A stretch of DNA of 64,000 nucleotides, taken from positions 62,001 to 126,000 of the forward strand of contig JAIQDT010005785.1 in assembly GCA_021521415.1 (NCBI GenBank), in the 5' to 3' direction. Position numbers and translations under genes: made by a program. This DNA comes from Bidens hawaiensis (lineage: Eukaryota; Streptophyta; Magnoliopsida; Asterales; Asteraceae). The notes below the pieces were generated by a model, which was not told where the DNA came from, made no database searches, and worked only from the letters and a program-made list of their open reading frames with translations. This document shows, one piece after another, positions 56,087 through 64,000 of the stretch (positions are counted from its first letter, which is position 1; each line of letters begins with the position of its first letter).

Positions 56087-57420
56087 CACACTGATAAAAA
56101 TTGATAAGTGTTGATTGTGATAGATTGGACTTAGAGAAGATAATAGGAACAAAGTAGACTTAATTGAGGTCGTGGACTCACTCAAATATAAACAAATTAC
56201 ACTAAATAGATAGCGGTAAGTGAGTATCGAACCTAAGGAGATTGTGGAAATGTGTTACCAAGTAGATTTATAAATTAGTTTAATTAAAATAAATGCAGAA
56301 AATAAACTCAATGATGATTGCTTGTTTGATTAACTAAAAGTAATTAAAATCACTTAACAAATATTTAAATAAAAGACGAGAGAATATGTTTCCCCTTGGT
56401 TCAGGAATCTATGAATGTTAATTTGTAGGTTTAATTTAAAGATGAACTACATAGATATAGTTTGTGATTATGTGATTGATTGTGATAAATGGGGCCTAAG
56501 AACTTGGATTATAAAACACAAGGTGACCTCCCAATGATCAATTAACTTATCCAACCCCGAATCCCTCCTGATTAATCTCGATTGCCTATGGCACCAAGAA
56601 CTGATGGTTCAGAAAACGAAATCAAAAAAACTAACAATTTAGCAATCATTACATAAACACCATAACAATGAAATCATAAAGATTAAATTACTATCTTAGA
56701 AATAACATAAACATTCATATAACATTCAAAACGAAACCTTACAATTCGAGGGAAAAAACAAGAAACTTACCCAATCATAATTTGGTTCCTCATCACTTTG
56801 ATTTTTCATCAAATGCTTTAATGAACTTTTAAGGTGTAAAATAATAAGTACAAAACGATTACAATAAAGTGGCAGGCAAACGGGCAACAAGCTGCGCCGC
56901 AACCCCCGTTTTGAATAGCATCCTACTAAAAACGAAGCTTTGGGACCTAGGAGCCGAAGAGGTTCCGTGTACGACAAAAACGATTATACTGACACCCATA
57001 ATAATGTTTTGGAACCTCCCAATCGCCCTCAAGTCACCTCCAATTGAAAAATAGTGAAAAGACAACCTAAAACTCGTCCAAAAACGACTTTTAAAGTGCA
57101 GTTACAAAATCATCGTTAGGCCCACCGTAAGCTACGGTGGCCACCGTAGCTTACGGCGGCCTATTATGTTGGTTACGCTGGGAATTATCTGCCTTACGGT
57201 GCAGTTTCTCCTTCAGATGCCACCGTAGCTTACGGTGGCTACCGTAAGCTATGGTGGGGTTCTTGTTTGACTCCTTAACGATAATCCAGGGTTATGCCCT
57301 CTCTCCATACATTGGAGCCCTAACAACAAACAAACTAAATCCTACCCACTAACACGTCTTATTCCTATTACTTATAATACCTCTATATTATACTTTAGTC
57401 ACTTGTATTAATTTCCTGTT
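56087..57420. repeat. Unclassified repeat with inverted-repeat cluster
   Basis: AT-rich sequence with GTGAGTATCGAACCTAAGG near 56219, a phrase typical of dispersed plant LTR-like repeats, and no coding content. It contains the palindromic cluster at 57121-57258. Boundaries are approximate. Confidence 0.4.
57121..57258. repeat. Two palindromes built from one CCACCGTAAGCTACGGTGG motif
   Basis: 57125-57156 is a perfect palindrome (16-bp arms). About 80 bp later the same motif occurs twice more, again head-to-head (57221-57257), with small changes. The four copies alternate in orientation. Confidence 0.9.
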
Positions 57421-58995
57421 GACACCTTTTAGAATACCTATATCACTTTCCCCCAATAGCTCATTCCCATCATTACTTTCCCCTTCAAAACACTCATGTC
57501 CTCACGTAACTCAAAAAAATTTGAAACAAAAATACCAGCTTTTAAAAGTTTAAGAGTCCAAATATAATAATAAACATAAGAAATAGAAATAAATATTAGC
57601 TACGCTCATATCCTGGAGATAATTAAAATATTTTGGTTTTTATTCGATATATTGTAACTTAAGCGTTAACAGAAGAAGCAATCGTTGAAGCTAAAAAATA
57701 TATATGTACGGACGTTTATAATAATAATAATAATAATAATCGGTTAATTTATAATACGTATATAAGTGGAAATGAAAGTCATCTTCAATTTATGTATTCA
57801 CCTCATCTATATTCAAAATATATCGGGTATGTTTGGCAAAACTAGCTGGTAGCTATAGCTGGAAGCTGCTAGCTGGAAGCTGGTGGCTAGAAGCTTATTT
57901 CCTCTTCCTAACATCCTTAATTACATATTTTTTCATACCTAAAAATTTAATTACATATTACCCCTTCCTAACATTTATATATTACATATATGTCCATTTT
58001 ATTCATTTTATTAAAATAAACTTATTTATTGACAAAATTACCCTTTATTCAAATAAATGCAAAAGTAAAAATACTGAATAATTGTATACAATCAATTTAT
58101 GCAGTTCTAAATCAAGTCGATCCACTTCATAATTTGTTTTTTTTGGTTAAAAGTAAATCCTTATGCAGTTAGTACAACCTCCCAATCATGCTCTTCCTTT
58201 CCGTTCTCCATGACAATTAACCCCATTCCGGCTGAGCCCTTACCGAATTTTTAGATGTTACAGATCTGGTTGGGCAGTGGTGAGATGGTGAAGGTTGTTT
58301 CAGATCCGCGAATGCGCCATACTATCGTATTTCGTATTTCAGTGAGAAAAAGAGAGATAAATCAAGGGAGAAGGAGATGTGCCGGCCGTCGTTCATTGTG
58401 TTATGGTCGAAGGTTGGCGAAAAACGAAGAATGGTGATGGTGGGTGGTCAGCGGTGGTTCTACGGTGAAATACAATGGTAGGGTATGGGGCTGTTAAGCT
58501 AATACATACTCCCTGCCGCATTTGCATGACACCAACTTCTTATCAAACAATAATTAAGTACGAAATAAATACACAAATATATATAACTAGTTTGATCATT
58601 CCGTGTTACGGGAGTTTATTTAAGTTTTTGTTTTTAATCGTTTTGCTATTTTATGATGATTTATTTTATTTTTTAACGTAGTTTGTTTTAATTTAATACA
58701 TATATATTAGTTTGTTATTATATTTTTTTTGTGTTTGTGTATTTTCAATTGAAATGTGTAGGTTTTTTAGATTTTTAACGAACAAAAATACATGAACACG
58801 AACATGTTGATTTTTTTAAAAAAATAAGCATGTACACAAATATTTGTCTAATGAAAAATGGGATGTTGATGTAGTTGATGATGGCGTGTTGCATCGGAAG
58901 TTAACCGGCGATGAAGATGATAGACCAGCAATGGAGAACATGTAAAGAAAATAAATTAAATTAGGGTTTGAGGATTAAAGTATTTACCAATAAAT
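57421..58995. other. AT-rich intergenic sequence, with a MITE-like start near 57832
   Basis: A (TAA)n run lies at about 57718-57741. From 57826, GGTATGTTTGGCAAAACTAG and repeated AGCTGGAAGCTG look like the terminus of a common hAT-like MITE, but its other end is not identified. The rest has no recognisable gene. Confidence 0.4.
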
Positions 58996-59001
58996 AAGTT
59001 C

Positions 59002-59245
59002 TTATAACCAATTTGAGAGCTATTAGGGTTTGGTAAGACCCATGTGGAAATTATCTTTTGATGATTAAGGGGTTATTTCCCAAATTTATGAGATGTTATA
59101 ACCCGTTTAAGGGTTATCCGGGTTTGGTAATACCCATGACTCGCGAAAATTATTGTTTGATTATGAAAGAGTTTCACAAATAAATGAGATGTTATAACCC
59201 ATTTAAAGACTATATGGGTTTGGTAAGACCCATACCTGGGATTTC
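59002..59245. repeat. Tandem repeat, ~95-bp period, 2.5 copies
   Basis: TTATAACC starts units at 59002, 59096 and 59192. Each is followed by a GGGTTTGGTAA-ACCCAT core, and the first two by an AATTAT-rich tail ending ATGAGATG. Confidence 0.85.
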
Positions 59246-59535
59246 GGGTCAAATGCATGAGAAGCCTCCATTAAAAATCAAGCAATCTGGTGGCTCTAGA
59301 AAATGTGGGGGACAACCTGAGAGTGACACGTAGGATTTTATGATAGGCAATTATATAGATAGTTAGATATAAGTAAAATATATATTATGAGTGGTAACTT
59401 TACGTTTCCATATGTGATAAACATATAAGTTTTTAGAATGCAAACCTGCCTCTTTCAGAGTTTGCCATGTTTCAAATTATGGCCACTAATCTCAAATACC
59501 TCGCTCTCACTAAAAATAATCACTGCCATTTCTCT
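59246..59535. other. Intergenic, no feature recognised
   Basis: Ordinary mixed sequence between the tandem repeat and the LINE tail. I see no gene, repeat or RNA signal in it. Confidence 0.5.
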
Positions 59536-60779
59536 GCTATATATCAATCAATCAATCATACCCAGTTAAGTCCCACTAACAGAAATGCTATAAGTAGGGT
59601 CTGGGGATGGTGGGATGTAGGCACACTGTACCTTTATCCAACGGGATAAAGAGGTGGCTTCCTGAGAGACCCTCAGCTCTGAAATACATATGTATGAGGC
59701 AACATAAAGTAAAAGAAATAGTAATAATAATAATACAAATTAATAATAATATTAATAAAAACAATAATAGTAATAATAAAATAATAATAATACTATATGA
59801 TGTGTGATCAAAATAAGGTAAATAGAAGCCATAAGGTGCTTCTTTTTCCCTAAAAATCTTTAACTTTAATCCTACTTTTCCAAGAATTCCTATCTCCAAC
59901 CATGTCCTCGGAGAGGTTTAGGTCTATCAAATCACGCCTAATCTTCTCATCCCAAGTCAATTTAGGTCGTCCTCTACCCCTCCTCCCCTCTATAGTCATG
60001 TTTTCTACAGATCTAACAGGATTCGTCGAATGTCTTCTCTTCACATGTCCAAACCATCTCAATCTGCACTCTCTTATCTTGTCTGATATGCTCGTTACCC
60101 CTAATCTCTCCCGAAACACAACGTTTCTTATTCGCTGTAACCTTGTGTGGCCACGCATCCATCGTAGCATTCTCATTTCTGCTACCTCCATCTTCCGCAC
60201 ATGTGCCTTCTTGATGGCCCAGCAATCTCATAGAGCATTGCAGGTCTGACTGCGACCATATAAAATTTTCTCTTTAGTTTAGTTGGGAAACTCTTGTCGT
60301 ATAATATACATGTGGCTGCTTTCCATCTACACCATCCTACCTGGACGCGATGGGTCACATCACTGTCTAATTCCCAATCGCTCTGAACAAAAGTTCCTAG
60401 ATACTTGAACTTTGTTACCTGCGGGACCACCTGCCCTTCAGTGGTGATTTGTGCGTCCTCATTGTCATATACCCCCCCAAAATCACAGTGGAGGTACTCC
60501 GTCTTAGAGCGACTAATCCTTAAACCTTTTGTCTCTAAGGTTGATCGCCACTCCTCTAACCTCGTGTTTAGATCTTGTTTTCTCTTAGCAATTAACACAA
60601 TATCGTCTGCGAACATCATGCACCACGGTAGCATCCCTTGAATCGATTTTGACAACTCATCCAAGACTACTGCAAAAAGAAACAGACTCAGCGCTGACCC
60701 CTGGTGGAGTCATACCTCTACGGGGAAGGAATCAATATCCTCCACGGGTGCACGGACACTCGTTGCGGTTCTGGTGACT
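59536..60779 (-). mobile_element. RTE-type LINE, 5'-truncated, with 3' tail
   Basis: The minus strand carries the last part of a reverse transcriptase, then a 3' region with ATT-rich simple repeats. After that come GGGTCTCTCAGGAAGCC and CCACCATCCCCAGACCCTAC, and a (TGAT)n-like tail at about 59546-59560. The 5' cut near 60779 within RT is the usual result of incomplete target-primed reverse transcription. The GGGTCT...CCCCAGACC block also forms the 3' end of Au-type plant SINEs. Confidence 0.8.
59850..60770 (-). pseudogene. RTE LINE reverse transcriptase, C-terminal part
   Basis: Reading from 60770: TSVRAPVED, LHQGSALSL after a stop codon at about 60710, FADDIVLIAKRK (the YADD-box equivalent), KTEYLHCDF and TKFKYLGTF. 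A shifted frame follows with MRMLRWMRGHTR, RWFGHVKRR and GRGRPKLTWDE, then an end at DRNSWKSRI, typical of plant RTE elements. At least one stop and one frameshift (near 60200) break it, and the N-terminal endonuclease is absent. Confidence 0.88.
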
Positions 60780-60959
60780 AATCATTTATGTGTATACTTG
60801 ATATGTTTGATATGTATGTGGTGACTAATCATTTACTTGATATAAATAAATTTAAGAATCCCCGCATTTAAAGATGACTAAAGAATATTTGTGACGAAAT
60901 TGAGAATAACGAAGAAATAAATCAAAAACAATATATATGTGTATACTTACAAAGAGGTG
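60780..60959. other. Intergenic, no feature recognised
   Basis: AT-rich sequence between the LINE and the Tat LTR. The true LTR start may lie within it. Confidence 0.4.
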
Positions 60960-61846
60960 CTTGAAGAGAAGCGATGATTAATGACCAAATAGAATAAACG
61001 AGTAGCAAGTACGAGACTCGAACATGCAAGTTATAGAGGTAGGGTACCAAAAAGACCCAAATACCCTTAAGTACCACCCGCGGGTCGCAGAAGAACCTCT
61101 CATATATCGCCCGCGGGACATATTGATCACCCGCGTATCATGGTGAAGGAGGAACGTCCTCATACTACACGCGGAAGCATCCCGACACCCTCAAAAGTCA
61201 TCCGCAGGACAGAACATATGTCCGCCTAAGTAACCGGAAGACAATGCCAGCGGGATAGCTGTTACCAATTAACTATCATCTAGAAGAATATCCACGATTG
61301 TTACTTGAGGAATACGTGACCTACCAGCCAATGAACAAAGGACACCTGGCCAGGTTGTTATAACCGTGCACATGGCCAAAGTGCGACTCATCCTATCATT
61401 GGACGACGCGTGTCCAGGTTGTTATACCCATGCACATGGGACGTATAAATCAACCTATCATAAGAGGACACGCGTCCATGCGGTTATTGAAGATCTTCTA
61501 GAAGAGGACAGCTGGCCCAATCACCTTCCTACATCCTTTGGCTATAAATACCTTGTCAAACGGTATGAGATATTCATTCACTCACTTGCATTCTGATTAC
61601 ACTTAGTCTACTTACTTCATTACTTTCTCCTCTATGAACGTTACTGATTCTCTTGCCGGAGGGTGGTTACAGGAAGACCCCCCCTCTTGTCCTTCCTGTA
61701 ACGAGGTTCACGGTGTCTGTTTTGCAGTTTCTGGTCACTGGACTTTGGGAAGTTATACTCATATCCTGGTCGTAATTATCATATTTTACCCTATGGACTC
61801 ATTGGATCCGGAACCCATACCCGGGGATCGGATCCGTGTTTCTTCA
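60960..61846 (+). repeat. TeE 5' LTR (start uncertain)
   Basis: The LTR ends TTCTTCA just before the primer site. It contains repeated ACCCGCGG motifs (61075-61140) and two ~65-bp direct repeats (CAGGTTGTTATA and GCACATGG, from about 61351 and 61416). A clear TATA box lies at 61542-61551. The left boundary could not be fixed without its partner LTR. Confidence 0.6.
61542..61551 (+). promoter_or_regulatory. TATA box of TeE LTR
   Basis: CTATAAATAC is followed within about 30-60 bp by CATTCACTCACTTGCATT, a typical plant start-site context. Confidence 0.7.
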
Positions 61847-61862
61847 TTGGCGCCATCCGTTT
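61847..61862 (+). other. TeE primer-binding site, non-Met type
   Basis: TTGGCGCCATCCGTTT follows the LTR end directly. TGGCGCC-type primer sites are usual in Tat elements (thought to match tRNA-Arg or -Asp); the exact tRNA is not determined here. Confidence 0.75.
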
Positions 61863-61913
61863 TGGTGTTAGAACTGCATATTTTTTCTCCGTTGGTTTTT
61901 TGGTTCGTTTGAT

Positions 61914-63400
61914 ATGAGTAAACTTCCTGAAGGGCCGACAGGAACTCCTGCACCTGACTCACGTGTAACTAACACGGAAGCACCTCAGGGTTTCGCTTCA
62001 ACTGTTTTTGCACGTATCACAACTCCAGGTGGACGTACTCTCGAGCGGGTTACAGCTCTAGGGTCACGAAATGTTGATGTAGTACATGGAGATTCCACCC
62101 CAAAAAATGTTACAGCACCGACCGGTCCCACTCCCATAGATATGGGATGTGTCTCGGCACCGGAAGGTTCCAATTTGGGTAGTCTCAGACGAATTACGGA
62201 GGAGACCCGTCGAAACCGATCAGTATTGGGTCCGGAAGATGACTCAGGCGATTCTGACATGGCAAGGTCTCATAAACGTAATTCTAGATCCAGAGGAGCG
62301 TTAACTCCTAAAGAGTGGCTCCGTGCACAACAACAAAGTTTGGTAGCCGAATATGAATGTAGAAAACGTAATGAGCGTTTTCATGCCCGCGCTCTGATTT
62401 ATGAGGAATTTCCTCGGAGATCCCCTTCTCCTCCACCATCAATGAGAGGAAGTCAGATCCGTTATAGCCAACAGGCGGAGCCAGAGTTTGGCGAAATTCC
62501 AAGGGTACGCCCTCGTCCTCGCATTGACAAGCGGATACCATCTTACTTGGAAGAATTTGATAGCTATGATTCAACTTACCAACCGGGGGAACACAGTATG
62601 TATACCGGTGACAGTAGGATGAGCTCACAGAGCAATGTTGAACGAGACTTTACCAAACCATATCGCCTCGCGGCTTTCGCCGAAAAATCAAAGTTCATAG
62701 CAAGTATTGCTACAGCACCCTTTCCTGTTAATGCTAAAATACCTACATCGGTAGGTAAATACAATGGTATGACTGATCCAAGTGATCGTCTCTAGAACTT
62801 TGTGGCGGTAGGTGGTGTTAGTGGTTGGACGCTTCCCTATTGGTGTCACAAGTTCGCATTGACACTAATAAGGGCAGCAAGAGAGTGGTTTGAAAAGTTA
62901 CCTGATGGCGAAATCTCTAGCTGGGACGATCTGGTGAAAAAATTTTCTCAACAGTTCAGTCATCAGAAGAAACATACACGAGACCAATCAGAAATTTTAG
63001 ATGTCGTTCGCCGCGATAACGAGTATATAGAAGATTTTATCACCAGATTCAATGACGAGAGCCTGAACATCGGTGGAATTAGTAAAGACATGCTTCGCGG
63101 TGCCTTCCGTAAAAACGTCAAATGTGATGATTTAGTCCGCACACTTACTGGCAGAGATGGAATGCCAAAAGAGTGGGATGATCTTATGACTGCGGCAAAG
63201 GTGTAAGCGAACACTGAGAAAACATTGAGAAGTGGTAACCCAAAGCAAAAATTTAAAGTCGAGTTTCAAACTCCGAGACCAAATAGACAGGCGAAAGGCC
63301 CTATCTGGTCAAGACTTCAATCAAGCACGGAAGCACCAAAACCATTTAATGCACGATCCCTCATAGGAAACAAGAACAAAGCGGGACCCTCGAACTGAGG
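61914..63400 (+). pseudogene. TeE gag, interrupted by stop codons
   Basis: The ATG at 61914 opens a 293-codon frame ending in a TAG at 62793-62795, inside the capsid phrase GKYNGMTDPSD. The same frame resumes as FVAVGGVSGW, AAREWFEKLP and WDDLVKKFSQQF to a TAA at 63204-63206. Another stop (TGA) is near 63396. The N-terminal part is Pro/Thr/Arg-rich and disordered-looking. Such single-base stops suggest inactivation rather than readthrough, since there are several. Confidence 0.85.
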
Positions 63401-64000
63401 TCCCAATAATTGGACTCCTCTTTCAAAAACTCCCGCCGAAATTCTCACCACAGAAAATGTGAATTTTAGAAAACCTCAGCCACTGACGAGAAGGTCATTC
63501 CTTGACCCGAAAAAGCGTTGTTCGTATCATGATGACATTGGTCATAATACGAATGAGTGCAGAACATTAAAAAATGAAATTGAAGAGGCTGTAAAGTCTG
63601 GAAAACTCGGACACCTGGTAAAAGGTGTGAAACCTGACAATGGTAAAGCTCCCACACGGGACATCCAGGGTCTGAGTAAAAAGCAAGTCAGAGATTTAAA
63701 CGTCCATATGATACAAGGCGGATACGATACAGGGAAAAAGAGGAAGGAGTCTGATGATGAGGAATTGAAGAATGAGCCAGTGATCTTCTCTCGAATCAAG
63801 GGAGGCCCGAATAACAAGAACCCCTTTATCATTACTGCCCTATTCGGACACTATCGTTCCCAATACGTCTTCTTCGATACCGGTAGTACTTCGGACATTA
63901 TGTATGAACAATGCTTTGAACAGCTGGACGAAGAAGATAAAGAAAGATTGAGACCCATCCACGCTCCAGTATCTGGGTTCGGAGGGGAAATAATGCATCC
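63401..64000 (+). pseudogene. TeE gag zinc knuckle and aspartic protease, continuing past the window
   Basis: In the same frame: KRCSYHDDIGHNTNEC, a Tat-type knuckle, near 63510-63560, then a Lys/Glu-rich linker. A retropepsin active site FFDTGSTSDIM lies near 63873-63905 in a context (FIITALFGHYRS) like Tat proteases. The frame is open to the window end. Confidence 0.82.

Larger units (their letters stand above)
60960..64000 (+). mobile_element. TeE: Tat-like Ty3 element, 5' part (continues past the window)
   Basis: LTR, primer site, gag and protease are in order on the plus strand. Gag and the CX3HX4-5HX4C-type knuckle resemble Tat-lineage elements. It has in-frame stops but limited sequence decay. 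It is distinct in position from the Tat pol remnant at 22743-24792. Confidence 0.85.

Noticed and set aside
62793..62795. Programmed readthrough stop in Tat gag
   Set aside because: Two further in-frame stops follow within 610 bp, so decay is the simpler reading.
22743..64000. Tat pol remnant at 22.7-24.8 kb and Tat gag at 61.9-64 kb as halves of one element
   Set aside because: The gag half is downstream of the pol half on the same strand, and the intact LEUNIG gene lies between them; they are separate insertions.

Overview
The window is nuclear DNA from a flowering plant. It holds a GT-AG intron-containing host gene, several nested LTR retrotransposons with iMet-type primer sites, MITEs, long-TIR elements, a plant RTE-type LINE and AT-rich intergenic filler. 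The LTR families that begin TGTCACACCCCGACC suggest a eudicot, plausibly Asteraceae; that placement is inference.

Layout. 1-11318 is a young Tekay/Del-type Ty3 element on the plus strand (TeA; left LTR cut by the window edge). 11319-22742 is a second Tekay-type family on the minus strand (TeB). Its two LTRs enclose one internal region, but the left LTR is flanked on its outer side by another TeB primer-binding site. TeB is therefore a tandem array sharing an LTR, and TeA landed in the leader of the second copy. 22743-24792 is a decayed Tat-like pol fragment. 25158-39937 is the only confident host gene: an ortholog of LEUNIG (18 exons, 883 codons, every junction GT-AG and in frame), a Groucho/Tup1-type transcriptional co-repressor. 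Its intron 12 is swollen to 7.45 kb by a nest: long-TIR Mutator-like element > TRIM-like element > chromovirus > hAT-like MITE. 40265-50213 is another nest: MITE > hAT-like MITE > Tekay-type element TeC > decayed solo LTR, with a perfect 104-bp-arm palindrome at the solo LTR edge. 50214-60960 is a mosaic of LTR, copia, long-TIR and LINE remnants, simple repeats and palindromic motifs. 60960-64000 is the 5' part of a Tat-like element (LTR, PBS, gag, protease), broken by stop codons.

Most interesting reading. TeA and TeB each carry an extra ORF upstream of gag (one with a C-terminal membrane segment, one coiled-coil with an acidic Glu/Pro tail). In both, the extra ORF and gag each start 1-7 nt after an AG that looks like a 3' splice site. 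In three LTR families (TeA, TeB, TeC) a donor-like GAAG|GT lies about 95-150 bp after the LTR TATA region. Together this suggests that most of each long LTR plus the leader is a removable 5' intron, with alternative acceptors selecting extra ORF or gag. In LEUNIG, intron 2 is built almost entirely from six diverged copies of a ~100-bp unit whose start resembles the donor and whose core resembles the acceptor of that intron.
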